Below are positions 1-12,138 of a DNA stretch of 64,000 nucleotides, piece by piece; position 1 is the stretch's first letter, and each line of letters opens with the position of its first letter. The stretch comes from Paramecium octaurelia (Eukaryota > Ciliophora > Oligohymenophorea > Peniculida > Parameciidae), in assembly GCA_905182995.1 (NCBI GenBank), contig CAJJDP010000059.1, positions 13,311 through 77,310 of the forward strand, in the 5' to 3' direction. The notes under the pieces were generated by a model. That model did no database searches, was not told the DNA's origin, and saw only the letters and a program-made list of their open reading frames with translations. Position numbers and translations under genes: made by a program.

Positions 1-900
1 TCCAAAGGAGCTACTTTCAACGATAATTTTGCAAAATTTATATAAATAATTCACAGTTATTAATGACTCAGATAAGAACTATGTAATCTTACCTCAAGTT
101 GATTTCTTTTAATATCAATCAAATAGTTCAATTTTATTATTCATTATGAATTTAAGAAATTACCCAATATTGGATATTCATATCTTCTCTATAACTTTGA
201 AATTTATTGCAGAAATGTATTATTTTCTCTTATAAAGTTTAAATGTTACGGCACAAACAGTAAGTGAGATAGAGCAGCTTGTTCTAACAAAAAGGATATC
301 TTTCTATTTTAACATAAATTTCGTTATATCCATTCTGTGAAGAATTATTTTAATATCCTCTTTTGACAGATAAGATAACCCTACAACTATTTAATAAAAT
401 GTTCTTCCAGAAAGTAGTAAAGCATTTCACTATTCTTAGCTCTCACTCCACCATTCTAAAAATTTCCTAAAAACCCAATTTAGAAGCTTAAGGAGCTCTA
501 GCCTTGAAAGGATAGTTTTTTTATTATAGATGATATGATTTACAATCATTATTTAAATCTAAATTAGTTAGATTTTGGTAAAAGAATTAAAATAGAAACG
601 ATATTGAGCTTAATTTAAAGGCATTTAATAAACAACAACAATTTAATATTATTGTATTTTTTTTAGTAGAAAATTAGATATTTGATTTCAGAAAACCTTA
701 AATATATTCATTATTATCAAATATTATTATGATTATTATTTTAATCTGCCAAAAGTACATTTGATTTTTTTTTGGAATACCTTCCTTCTCTTAAGGAAAA
801 ATTAAAACAATTAATATTTATTGAGATATGTTGCCATTTCACATTAATTTGTTTTAAACAATAATTTTATACCTAAATAAATTATCATTTTGAATTTTTA
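1..900. other. AT-rich stretch without a supported gene
   Basis: I read both strands using TGA as the only stop and found only short frames without recognisable motifs or coherent GT..AG intron chains. The longest minus-strand run with a start codon is about 50 codons, which is expected by chance here. The stretch may be intergenic or the edge of a gene outside the window. Confidence 0.5.
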
Positions 901-916
901 ATCAATCAAAAAATAT

Positions 917-1400
917 ATGGGGATCAAATTTTCCCTAGTGGGCAAACAATCAAAAAAAAGTATTTGGGAATGGAAGTCTTCCGGAATTCGCCTCCTCCTT
1001 GGATTTTTGCCTTGGCGTAGTGCTGGTCAAGTGGGTTATTTAGGGAGGGAACAGCAAAAACCAACCCTATACATTTGGGGAAATAGCAAAAGGAAGAACC
1101 TAGTCAAGCAAAACAGTCGGGTTCCACTTATAAATAGAATATATATAGTATCCAAAACCATTTGCAATTTTATTATATATAGAATATATATAGTATCCAA
1201 AACCATTTGCACCGCAACGGCTAGACAGGAGATCTAGGCTAAAAGATTGGGCAAACGCGCAACGGCTAGACTGAGATCTAGGCTAAAAGATTGGGCAAGT
1301 ACATAAGGTTTTCCTGTAGGGACCGGGATTTGTTGCCTTCTCGTAGAAGGTCTTCCTATGGGGACCTGGATTCGTTTCCTTTTCGTCAAGCCCAAAATAA
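917..1400. repeat. GC-richer island with three paired ~45-bp repeats
   Basis: This block is clearly richer in G and C than its surroundings. It contains three successive imperfect tandem pairs. A unit ending in tccaaaaccatttgca occurs at about 1136 and 1181 (45 apart). A unit beginning aacggctaga occurs at 1216 and 1261 (45 apart). A unit beginning ttcct with the core gggac.ggatt occurs at 1311 and 1353 (42 apart). No gene is convincing inside it, and I do not recognise the unit sequences. Confidence 0.65.
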
Positions 1401-1688
1401 GCTGATTGGGTATCAAAATTTCCTAATTAGCAAGTCAAAAAAGGTGTTTGGGTATATCCCAGAGTGACTTGGCCCGTAATTAGTATAAACGATAAAGATA
1501 GAACATTAGAATTTTTTATCTTTCTTAATTTAGAGAGGTCACCAAACTCATGTTGAATAATAGATGATATCAATGTGGGCATATTCGTTTGCAACGATTT
1601 TATATCGATTATTTCTTCATCTCAAATAAATTTGTTTAGATTTAATAGAAATTTAAGTTAATTCCTTTATGCCATTATTATTTTTATT

Positions 1689-2462
1689 ATGGCAAGAATT
1701 TCATTTATCAAAGTTCTCTTTACATATCCAATCATCTTTTACCAAAATTGCGTTGAACCCTATGGATAAGACTGTAAAACACATCTTTGGAATCTTCAAA
1801 ACAGAGTTGTTCCATGTGAAGGATAATGGTTTATGGGATAATTCGGAGGAAGCTCCGACAAACTTATATTATAATTACATTATCCCTAAGAAAAAAAAAT
1901 GAGATTTAATTTCACAATGGGGAAATTTAACAGTTGGGACTATGAGCCGTTTATTGTTTAGATTGATGATCTCACGGTCGACTCATTTACATATGGTCCT
2001 TTTATTGGAACTATCACAAGTAACCTAGGTTATATTATTCTTGATCCAAAATCATATAAATTTATTTAAGATGCTAGCAGAAGCAGCACAAAAATTTCTC
2101 TATATAGTAATTTAGATCAGGGACTTAACGATGGTATATTTTAATTATTAAGGATAGAATCATGGGGATTTAGAGATGTAAGAATTGAAATCTTAGATCC
2201 CTGTGTAGATTTTTTTAGTGAATGCGATTTCCAGGGAGAAAAATTTAGTGTTTGTGCAGGGAATCAAACACTTTTTTCTAAGAACGTTCCATTTGTTATA
2301 AAATCCATAAGTTTCTAACCTGGAATTATATTGAAATTAAAGGATTCAAAATATTTTGGGGGAGATACGCAAACATACTCCTCAAATTAAAATTGCATTC
2401 CTGATTATATAGTAATGTAAAATTTAAATTAGTTTCCAAAATATAAGAAGCCAGAAAAATGA
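1689..2462 (+). CDS. Secreted protein with C-terminal beta/gamma-crystallin fold
   Basis: An uninterrupted 257-residue frame with a hydrophobic N-terminus (MARISFIKVLFTYPIIFYQN) that looks like a signal peptide. The last third carries a crystallin Greek-key pattern: CDFQGEKFSVCAGNQ, then FVIKSISFQPG, then KYFGGDTQTY and SSNQNCIP near the end. The N-terminal part (PCEGQWFMGQFGG, ESWGFRDVRIEIL) looks like a beta-sandwich. In ciliates, secreted proteins with a C-terminal crystallin fold form the Grt/Igr families of dense-core granules (Tetrahymena mucocysts). A role in the trichocyst or another secretory granule is therefore inferred, not shown. Met1 is the first ATG in frame. No intron is needed. 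Confidence 0.7.
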
Positions 2463-2499
2463 GGTTCTCCTTAGACTTTAATTATTTTTAATACAATAT

Positions 2500-3870
2500 A
2501 AATGTCAATTTTAACAAGTTTGCTTTTTATTTCTGATTGATAAGGTTAACCCTAATTACAATTCAGAGAACAGAATGTTCTTTATCCCATTCTATGTACA
2601 ATTCTTAGAGGTTGATGTACAGTCTACTCCTAATATTATGAAAATAGGGTGAATTCTCAGTGCACCTTAACAGAAGAATTTTAACTATTTATTTTGAGCT
2701 ATATATAGTACCTATTTCAACAAGGGAGCGTTAGATTGTGGTTCATAAATATCCTGATGTGAACTGTAGTTTGCGCAATAAATTAAATTAGGCAGCATGA
2801 TTGACCAAATTTTACTTCGGCTTTAAATAGAAAGAAGCTCTATGTTAGTTTCAACAGCAAGGATATGATAATATCTTATAATTTAAGAAGCATTTAAAGA
2901 GTTCAAAAAATTACTAATTAATCTGAAGCTGAGCAAATGTACTACTATAATTGTCATTAGCTTAATACTACCAGCGCAATTAAGTTAAACAATAATCATA
3001 TGAGAAGTAATGTAATATATATATGCTATTTGACGCTCAAGAACGAAATTTTTGGGCATGCTAAGCAATACTTCAAACACTTCTTTTAATACACGGTGAG
3101 TTATATATGATGTTGCAATAATAAAAGGCCAATCTGCAAGATTGACAATAGGAAAAGTAGAGCTAATTCAAAGAACACAATTAAAAAAGGACTAATGCGA
3201 AAAGAATTTATAAATTGACTTTTACAAGGCATCTGAAACATATTAGAAATATGTGTTAGTCTTTGACAACTGTTGTAAAGAAATTTGTATGGCTATTTGC
3301 AATACTTAATAATCTAAGAGGGCAATAATCGAAATAAATTGGAAAAATCTGGGCACAATCTCAACTTAATTATTTGCCTTCTTTAACTCATACGCAGCTT
3401 AAGCTCTAATTACCACAAATAAATGGATTAGTATAGACTTGGCATCACGTTCATACATTATTGATTAGCAATTTTTGATCGTTTGTGTCTCAACACCATA
3501 TATTATTATCCCAATAAAACTTTAAGATTATTAGCATATATGAAAAACTTAATTCAGTCATGAGCATGTGACACAAAGGTGAGAAGAAACAGTAACTGAT
3601 AGCTGGTCTAATTGTTAAATAAAAAAACGAATGCAGATGATGAACATTCATAAACTTAATCTGAATATGTGGGGCATTTAACTTAATCTAGGAAATGTTA
3701 AATTAGTATTACATAACATCAAGAATTCATGAAACCCATTGTTACTCCTAACTCAACATGAATTCTACTATGAGAACAGAGGTTATGCATATTGTTTTTT
3801 GGTATAGCAAACAGAGTTATGTTCTCATTTTAAGTCTAAGCTTTCGAACAGGGAAAGTTGAAGTACTAAA
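2500..3870 (+). CDS. Candidate multi-exon gene, product unknown
   Basis: Several coding-like stretches lie in different frames on the plus strand. The best runs from about 2800 to 3540 and is joined by a plausible 28-nt GT..AG intron at 3100-3127. After it a roughly 140-codon frame stays open and contains DFYKASETYQKYVLVFDN and IIEINWKNLG. Further stretches near 2650-2800 and 3600-3868 could be more exons, but I could not fix the start, the other introns or the stop. Chance open frames are common under this code, so part of this could be non-coding. I do not recognise the product. The boundaries given are approximate. Confidence 0.35.
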
Positions 3871-4600
3871 TGCTTGAATTGGTCATTATTTCACCTAATT
3901 CAATTAGGTTAGCAGTATCTAATATTGTTAATATAAATATATTTAATAAACAAACAAAGGTTTATCTAAAATGTATCAATATAAATATCAATTTAATAGC
4001 CAATTTTTGTTATACAATTTCTTTTTTTTAGTTTTCCAAAGGTAAAAACAATACATATACCCAAACCTCTCAGTATGTATCTCTATCTGCAATTCTAAGT
4101 AAATAATTATATTATATATAATATTGAAATAAAAACTGATAAATAAGGAAATATTCTTTAGGTCTAAAAATCGATTCATGAAATCTTTAACAGTTGTTTG
4201 AAATTCCAAGACAGAGAGGACTCTACAAAAACACTGATTATTAGGGATATTTTTAGTCTAAAATTTTTTTTCATTTCATCTCACTTTAGATTACTGACAA
4301 CAAATTTTTCTCTTTTTATTGAAAAGTTATTATCATTTATATTATTTGCAAAATTGAGAAAAGGAGTTTAACCTCCAAAATGAAATGAATTCAAGCGATA
4401 ACACAAACCCAATTCCTTTAAAAATTACAAAAGCATATCCCCTGTTTTGTTAATTTTATATTCTTAATGCTTTGCTTGAACTAATATGAGGCTGTGAAAA
4501 TCGAATTTTTAAGTTCCCTAATTTTTCCAACATTTTGATAAAGTTAAATTCTCTTTTGATTATTATAGTACCCCCATTGCGATATTAAATATCTTAACTG
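3871..4600. other. Intergenic, no gene seen
   Basis: Very AT-rich sequence with TGA codons in all frames of both strands at short spacing. It separates the uncertain gene upstream from the first copy of the duplicated Myb segment. Confidence 0.5.
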
Positions 4601-5996
4601 TACATATACCTCTTTAGAAATTTTATCAGCATCTATTTGGAACTTTTCATAAAGCATCTACCCATTCATTATCTTGATCAGTGTGTTTTATCTTTTAGTT
4701 TAATAATTATTAGTATTGCAACTTTCAAAATGTCTCAAATTATTTCTTTTTGTCATTCAAAATGCATCAAAATAATATTTTTATTTTCCTCTAAGTATTA
4801 GGACTGCATGTAATTGCAACAACCTAAAATCTTTGCTAACTATAATGACAATATAAATATTAAGTTTGGTTGCAGATAAAAAACATTTATTATTAAATAA
4901 CTTTATACATTATGTCAGTTGATTAACAGAGCAATTTAGCAATCAATTACATGAAGTAAGATTCTGATATGTCCGCAACATCGAGGAGAAGATGGACTTC
5001 AAATGAAGATGCTATTTTAATTTCAGCCATTCAAAAATATGGAACAAATTGGTGTTAGGTTGCCCAAAGCTTTTCAAACAGAAACCCAAATTCTTGTATT
5101 TAAAGGTGGAAAAGGATGAATGGAAAGAATGTAATTATTATCTTTAAAAGGGAGAAGCAAAAACTTTAGAAATGGAGTTTAAAAGATGATTAATTACTTT
5201 CAAAATTAGTAGGTTTGTATGGAAGAAAATGGAAAAAGATCTCAAAATATTTTACATCTAAAACCAATAAGTAATGCATGGAGAGGTACAACAATTGCCT
5301 GAACCCAAATCTAAATAAGAACCCTTTCTCATTAGAAGAAGATTAGATAATTTATGAAAATTATCTCATCTTTGGTTCAAAATGGTCAAGGATTGCTAAG
5401 TGCCTCACTAGGAGAACTGTAATATTTATTGTATTTAGTCCAGCACAATTAAGTTAAAAATCGATTTTATACTCACATACTTTCTTCTCATCTATAATTA
5501 ATAAATCCGTACTACACCAAACTACTCCCAGAAAGAGCTAAAGAAATTCTAATCGAAGTCAGAAAGGAACATTAATAAAAATTATTTTAGGATAGTTTAA
5601 AAGAATAAAAAGCTCATTTGATCTAATCTGGTTTTGATGTTGACTCAATCTAAGTTGAACAGGAGGATGATTATTCTAATCATCATAGATTTGTATGATG
5701 AAAAAATTAAATATATTTAAAAGCAAAGATATTATATGAATTAATTAAGTTTTCTTTAAGAAAACAATGTTCTTATAATTTTTCTGATATTGAGGATCAA
5801 GCAAAATTGTTCACTAATTTCTGATTTTTTAAGTTGGAACTTGAAAAAAAACGAATAGTACAAACAAAACGAATTAATACATCAAAAAATTTATAGCGAT
5901 ATCTAAGTGGTCCAAAGATTCTTATATTTATTTGTACCTAATCGAAAATTTTACGATTATTGTTAAGATTTCAAACTTTAAGTATACAGTTTTTCA
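4601..5996. repeat. First copy of 1,396-bp perfect direct repeat (overlap 1)
   Basis: This segment is repeated, without a difference that I could find, at 5998-7393, and the two copies are separated by a single N at 5997. The identity covers intergenic DNA, exons and introns alike. That pattern fits two contig ends that overlap but were joined with an N rather than merged. See the matching second copy. Confidence 0.9.
4969..5824 (+). CDS. Three-repeat Myb-type DNA-binding protein (copy 1)
   Basis: The frame opens with MSATSRRRWTSNEDAILI and encodes three Myb/SANT repeats: the first with RRWTSNEDA..W..VA..F.N, the second with KWSLKDDQLL..W.KISKYF, the third with PFSLEEDQII..WSRIAKCL followed by RTHNQVKNRFY. 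A 25-nt intron (5419-5443) lies inside the recognition helix of repeat three and restores the frame exactly. A second, in-frame 24-nt intron may lie between repeats one and two. Tandem stops at 5696-5701 would end the protein at about 234 residues unless a 36-nt intron is removed there, which gives an end at 5824. R1R2R3 Myb proteins bind DNA in the nucleus; the targets here are unknown. Confidence 0.8.
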
Positions 5997-5997
5997 N

Positions 5998-7393
5998 TAC
6001 ATATACCTCTTTAGAAATTTTATCAGCATCTATTTGGAACTTTTCATAAAGCATCTACCCATTCATTATCTTGATCAGTGTGTTTTATCTTTTAGTTTAA
6101 TAATTATTAGTATTGCAACTTTCAAAATGTCTCAAATTATTTCTTTTTGTCATTCAAAATGCATCAAAATAATATTTTTATTTTCCTCTAAGTATTAGGA
6201 CTGCATGTAATTGCAACAACCTAAAATCTTTGCTAACTATAATGACAATATAAATATTAAGTTTGGTTGCAGATAAAAAACATTTATTATTAAATAACTT
6301 TATACATTATGTCAGTTGATTAACAGAGCAATTTAGCAATCAATTACATGAAGTAAGATTCTGATATGTCCGCAACATCGAGGAGAAGATGGACTTCAAA
6401 TGAAGATGCTATTTTAATTTCAGCCATTCAAAAATATGGAACAAATTGGTGTTAGGTTGCCCAAAGCTTTTCAAACAGAAACCCAAATTCTTGTATTTAA
6501 AGGTGGAAAAGGATGAATGGAAAGAATGTAATTATTATCTTTAAAAGGGAGAAGCAAAAACTTTAGAAATGGAGTTTAAAAGATGATTAATTACTTTCAA
6601 AATTAGTAGGTTTGTATGGAAGAAAATGGAAAAAGATCTCAAAATATTTTACATCTAAAACCAATAAGTAATGCATGGAGAGGTACAACAATTGCCTGAA
6701 CCCAAATCTAAATAAGAACCCTTTCTCATTAGAAGAAGATTAGATAATTTATGAAAATTATCTCATCTTTGGTTCAAAATGGTCAAGGATTGCTAAGTGC
6801 CTCACTAGGAGAACTGTAATATTTATTGTATTTAGTCCAGCACAATTAAGTTAAAAATCGATTTTATACTCACATACTTTCTTCTCATCTATAATTAATA
6901 AATCCGTACTACACCAAACTACTCCCAGAAAGAGCTAAAGAAATTCTAATCGAAGTCAGAAAGGAACATTAATAAAAATTATTTTAGGATAGTTTAAAAG
7001 AATAAAAAGCTCATTTGATCTAATCTGGTTTTGATGTTGACTCAATCTAAGTTGAACAGGAGGATGATTATTCTAATCATCATAGATTTGTATGATGAAA
7101 AAATTAAATATATTTAAAAGCAAAGATATTATATGAATTAATTAAGTTTTCTTTAAGAAAACAATGTTCTTATAATTTTTCTGATATTGAGGATCAAGCA
7201 AAATTGTTCACTAATTTCTGATTTTTTAAGTTGGAACTTGAAAAAAAACGAATAGTACAAACAAAACGAATTAATACATCAAAAAATTTATAGCGATATC
7301 TAAGTGGTCCAAAGATTCTTATATTTATTTGTACCTAATCGAAAATTTTACGATTATTGTTAAGATTTCAAACTTTAAGTATACAGTTTTTCA
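5998..7393. repeat. Second copy of 1,396-bp perfect direct repeat (overlap 1)
   Basis: Begins immediately after the N at 5997 and matches 4601-5996 from end to end. Sequence beyond 7393 is new, so this copy joins correctly to what follows and the first copy to what precedes. Confidence 0.9.
6366..7221 (+). CDS. Three-repeat Myb-type DNA-binding protein (copy 2, probably the same gene)
   Basis: Same sequence as the gene starting at 4969, shifted by 1,397 positions, with the equivalent 25-nt intron at 6816-6840 and the same alternative stops (7095 or 7221). Because the repeat is perfect even in non-coding DNA and abuts an N, I treat this as the same locus listed twice and not as a paralogue. 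Confidence 0.75.
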
Positions 7394-8844
7394 TGACCTA
7401 TTATATATATTTGATATCCTTACTCCGATGTTTATGTCTTTATGGATTTGTAATTCTAAAATATTAACTATTACTTAATGATACACTAATATATATTATC
7501 AGCTTACAATACGATATTCAAATTTTGATGATGTATTCTCTAATATTATTTTTATTTCCTAAAATTTAATTATCAGGTAAAAATTTTGAATTGTAATTCA
7601 TAAAAAAAATATAGCAAATATTTTACAAAAATTGTGAATCACCTATGAATGCATTGGATGATGCTTTATCGACTGGTTATTCATATTATCTTAAATCCAT
7701 TTTCTTAATATTGACTGACTATTTTATATTTGTATAATTTTTTGATTAGATTTAAATACTTTTTAATTTTAATTAATTAAATGAAAATTTATGCGTATTA
7801 AAATATTGATCTTGTAATTATTAAATTATTTCAGCAGAGAAATTTAAAACTTATCAAATCTATAATCTAAAATATCTCAATTTATTATTGGAATATATGT
7901 TACACTAATTGGCCATCAAATCGGTTTTCTAAAGTTTTTATCCTAAATGATGTATTCTCAAATGAGACAGAAAGGAATATATTATAGATGGTATAAAACT
8001 GTAACCTTTGATAATTAGTCATAATTAAATTTAAAAATAGTGGAAAGCGACAATATTTCCTAAAACTTATTTTTTTTCTTTAATCTTCTATTATTTTATG
8101 GTAAAAAATTGACAAGATCCAGTGATTAATCTCAGCATTAGATCTAACTATTTATTAATATAACAAAATGATATGAAATTCTTGGAAAAATTATTCTCTT
8201 TTTCTTTCTTAGTGTAATTCTTAAATTTTTGGGACAAAAAATTCATTTAAATCAAATCACTTCTGTTGTAGCTTAATTAGTATTCGTAGATAGGCTAGAT
8301 TGCTGTAAACACAATTCAACTTTATATCTATAAATCTCCAAAGTTGAATATTGTCACTTATCAATCTTCAAATCTAATCATGTTACATTTTCAAAAAAAT
8401 ATTATTTCCGAAAGTTAAGAATAGTCAATTAATATGATGTTAAAATTTAATTTTTCATTCCAATTCAACAAAGCCTATGTTTATGCCTGAGCATAGACTT
8501 AAAAATCACATATTCCATTACTATGCTGCTCCTGCTAAATTACTATTATGGTAATAAATTTTCAATCATCTCTAAAAAATTAATACCCTTCTTTTATTCA
8601 AAAAATATCTTCATCATGCTAAAACAGAAAAAATAAGAATAGAAAATAATTTGATAATGTAATTTTTGCCAATACTAAAAATTTATTATTCATATTGATC
8701 TATTGATGTAGAATTTCGAATCTTGTTACTACTTTTTATTAAATAAAGAATTCTGATATAATATTGCTTTCCAGAATGTTTAATTTTAATATTTTAGCAA
8801 ATAAATTTAAGAAATTGAGATAAATTTTTAATTAAGTAATTATT
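7394..8844. other. Long intergenic stretch, no supported gene
   Basis: About 1.45 kb of very AT-rich DNA. A minus-strand frame around 8430-8590 stays open for about 50 codons, but it has no motif and no convincing intron chain. Nothing else stands out. Confidence 0.45.
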
Positions 8845-10892
8845 ATGGAATTTCAATATATTTTATTAGCACCTGTGGTTTTGCTAGTGGGCATTGTCAT
8901 ATACTTTTTGAAGTCTAAATTAGAATCAAAATAGAATCAACAAACTTAATAAGTTATCAGAAGCGAAGAAAAGAAAATCCAATGTTAAGATCAATTAATT
9001 CCAATCTCAATTTATTTTGGATCTCAATAAGGCACAGCAGCTCGATTTGCCAAATAATTATCTGAAGAAGGAAAAGAGCATGGATTTATTACAACAGAGA
9101 TAGATCTGAATGAAGTCGAATTTGAGAACGAGATGAAAAAGGGAAAAGTTGGAATCTTTTGCATGGCTACTCATGGGGAGGGAGACCCTACAGACAATGC
9201 AAAAAAATTTATTAGCTGGTTATAAGAGCCTTAACCATCAATAATTGGATTTCAATTTGCTGTTTTTGGACTTGGTAATAGGCAATATGAACATTACAAT
9301 AAAATTGGAAAACTTACTAACAATCTTTTGGAAAGCTAAAAAGGTGTGAGATGCTACTAGTATGGTGAAGGAGATGCCAACAGTACATTAGAAGATGACT
9401 TCATAGATTGGAAAAAAGACTTGTGGAACGAATTGAAGATTTCTTTAAAGGATTTGATTGATTAAGCAAAAAATTGCTAAGTTTAATAAGAAGTTCAAGA
9501 AAATCCTGAAAGTACTAACGACAACACAAACACTGGGTCGACATTCAAGCTTGTGGTTAGTAATAATGAAGAGCTTAATTTTGATTAAGCTTTGTAAGGA
9601 TAGTATGATTTTTAAACCAAATAGTTTTTAAAAGCGAAATGTAAACTTTTGATATTATATTTAGATTGCCAAGTAGTTTCAATTTCTTAATTAAGGTAAA
9701 ATCAAAAGGATGGTTCAACACTTTAAATCATATTCGATACAGGCAGAGAAGGAATCGAATATAAAACAGCAATGAATTTAGGAGTTTATCCTGAAAATGA
9801 TGATCAACAGATTCTCGAAATTGCAAATTATTTAGGAGAAAATCTTGACACTGTTTATAGTTTGGAATTATTATAATAGAATAATAGAGCAAAATTGCCT
9901 TTTCCTTCTCCTTTGAACGTGAGAAAGATTTTAAAGCACTTTGTGGATTTTAATGGTTAATTAATGAAAAACACATTAACAAAATTGTCAAAGATTTCAA
10001 GTAATGATGAACAATTAAAGAACAAATTAATTCAATTAACAACAGAAGAAGGAAAAGCAGGGTTCTAGGACTTAGTTGATAATATGAAAACTACAATCTT
10101 TTAATTGATTAAAGAAAACAATATCAAATTAAATTTAGCATAGTTTATTGAATTGTGTCCAAGAATTAGCCCAAGATTATTTACAATAGCATCATCAAAC
10201 TTAAAAAACCCTTAATATGTTGAAATTGCTGATAGCTTATTAATTGATACTTTACCAAATGGAACTGAAAAATTAGGTTTATGTTCATAGTATTTCTTAA
10301 ATATACAAAAGAAACTCTTAGAAGGGGTAAAATTTATAGTTATGTTAGGAATGCGTTAGAGTTAGAGTTGATTTCAGAGAATCAAGTTTCAAATTACCAG
10401 ATGATCCAAATAAATCAATAATAATGGTAGGACCAGGAACTGGAATAGCTCCATTTATTGGGTTTTTATAAGAAAGAGAAATCTTTTTATAAAATCAACC
10501 TCAAAGACAAAATGAATATATACTATATTTTGGATGTAAACACCAAGATGGAGATTTCATTTATAAAGATTAACTAAGAGAGTTTGAAAGATCAAAAACT
10601 ATTGATAGATTTTATACAGCATTCTCAAGGGATTAGGAATAGAAATGTTATGTGTAAGATTTGCTTAAACGCAACTCTGAAGAGTTATATAATTAGATAT
10701 TAAATGATAAGGTTGTCATTTATATATGTGGGTAATTAATAATGTTAATGTAGATCAACAAACATGGGAAATTCGGTCTAAAACTTGATTAAAGAGATAC
10801 TAAGAAAAAATGGTAATTGGACAGAGCATGAAGCTGAAGAAAAAATATAAAGTATGGAGAAATAAAAGTTACTCATTAAAGAACTATGGTGA
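8845..10892 (+). CDS. POR: NADPH-cytochrome P450 reductase
   Basis: A 667-residue diflavin reductase that passes electrons from NADPH through FAD and FMN to cytochromes P450 at the ER membrane. It starts with a single membrane anchor ([17 protein letters not shown]). The FMN domain follows with [26 protein letters not shown] and [12 protein letters not shown]. The FAD domain shows [10 protein letters not shown] and LGLCSQYF. The NADPH domain shows [18 protein letters not shown] and [13 protein letters not shown]. The chain ends in the family's characteristic Trp (LIKELW). Two 22-nt introns (10327-10348 and 10732-10753) restore the frame, the second splitting the Gly codon of the CGSTNMG motif. 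Length and domain order are normal for the family. Confidence 0.95.
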
Positions 10893-10948
10893 TTTAGATT
10901 AATTGTATAAATAAACAAATTATTATCAATTTAAATATATAAATAAAA

Positions 10949-12109
10949 ATGAAAAAAAGATAACTTGAAAGAGATGAAGAGGGCAATTTAGTTATGAATG
11001 AGCAAAATATTATCGAGATATGCGAAAAGGAAGGCTTATATGAGTATCCAGAGTTGAATTCAAAATTATATCTACATTTTAAAGGTAATTTAGGTTTTTA
11101 AGTTAAAGCTTTCAGAAAAATTGGTGGTTTGGACAATTTCATAAATGTTAAGACTCTCTGGTTGGAGAATAACTTTATCACAAAAATAGAGGGATTAGAA
11201 AATCTATAATAACTCACACATTTATTCTTATAAAATAATCTGATTTAAAAGATTGAAGGATTGAGAGAAAACTTAGAATTGATTACATTAAATTTATCTC
11301 ATAACTGTATTAAAGTAGTAGAAAATTTGCAGAAGCTCTAAAAGCTTTCCAGTTTGGATTTATCAACAAACAAATTCAAATCAGTTTCTGATATTTGGGA
11401 ATTAGAACTAAACTAGCAAATATCTAATTTAGACTTATCCAATAATATGCTTGAATTTGAAGGAGAACATGAAGATGATCCATTGTTGTTAATATTTAAA
11501 AAAATGCCAAAATTAAAGTGTCTCTACTTATAGAGAAATAATTACATACGATCAGTTCAAAATTACAGAAAAGTAATAATTCTACGTAAATCTAGTATTA
11601 TCTCGCCAATTTACCTGAGTTAACATATTTAGACACTTAACCTGTATTTCCTAATGAAAGAAGAATCGTAGATGCATGGGGAAAACTGGGAAAAGAAGGA
11701 GAATAAATAGAAAGATAAAGTATCATGTAATATTTATTAAATAGAAATCAAAGAAGAAGAGGATGCAAAAAAGTAGGAATATAGAGAAGAAATAAAAAAA
11801 TAATTGCCTATTCATTTGTAGAGCAAGATTAACTTCTTCCAAAAAAATATCAACGCTATTGAATCTGAGATATAAGAGATGTAGGTTAGAAAATAAAATC
11901 ATATCGAATAAAATAGTCAAGAAATTGAAATTACATTTTTAGATGCCTCTATTGATTAGAAATAATCTCAACTTAATGAAATGAATGAGCTACTTAATAA
12001 TATGAAAGTTAGACAAATAAGATAAAATTCACTCACTGAATCATAGCTAATTGAATAAATAGAAGAGCAATAGTAAAAAATTCAAATTTAACTTGATGAA
12101 ATAGATTGA
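10949..12109 (+). CDS. DNAAF1: Leucine-rich axonemal dynein assembly factor (DNAAF1/LRRC50/ODA7)
   Basis: A 362-residue protein. After the LYLHF segment, five to six SDS22-like leucine-rich repeats follow (for example KTLWLENNFITKIEGLENL, THLFLQNNLIQKIEGL, ITLNLSHNCI, SSLDLSTNKF). Next comes the family cap QNYRKYYLANLPELTYLD and the signature PVFPNERRIVDAW. The C-terminal third is a charged coiled coil. In other organisms this protein works in the cytoplasm to preassemble axonemal dynein arms. Three introns fit: 24 nt at 11085-11108 (in frame), 23 nt at 11573-11595 and 25 nt at 11720-11744. The starting Met follows a short upstream AT-rich leader only 56 bases after the P450 reductase stop. 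Confidence 0.9.
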
Positions 12110-12138
12110 ATTGCCTTATGTAATATAAATTAAATTAT

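Noticed and set aside
1669-1902. A plus-strand frame starting MPLLFLLWQEFH that appeared to be the 5' part of the crystallin gene with a frameshift at a poly-A run
   Set aside because: The true crystallin frame is open from 1689 without any shift and has a better signal peptide, so the other frame is a shadow.
4969-7221. Two Myb genes as a recent tandem gene duplication
   Set aside because: Perfect identity through introns and spacers plus the N at the junction favours an assembly overlap.
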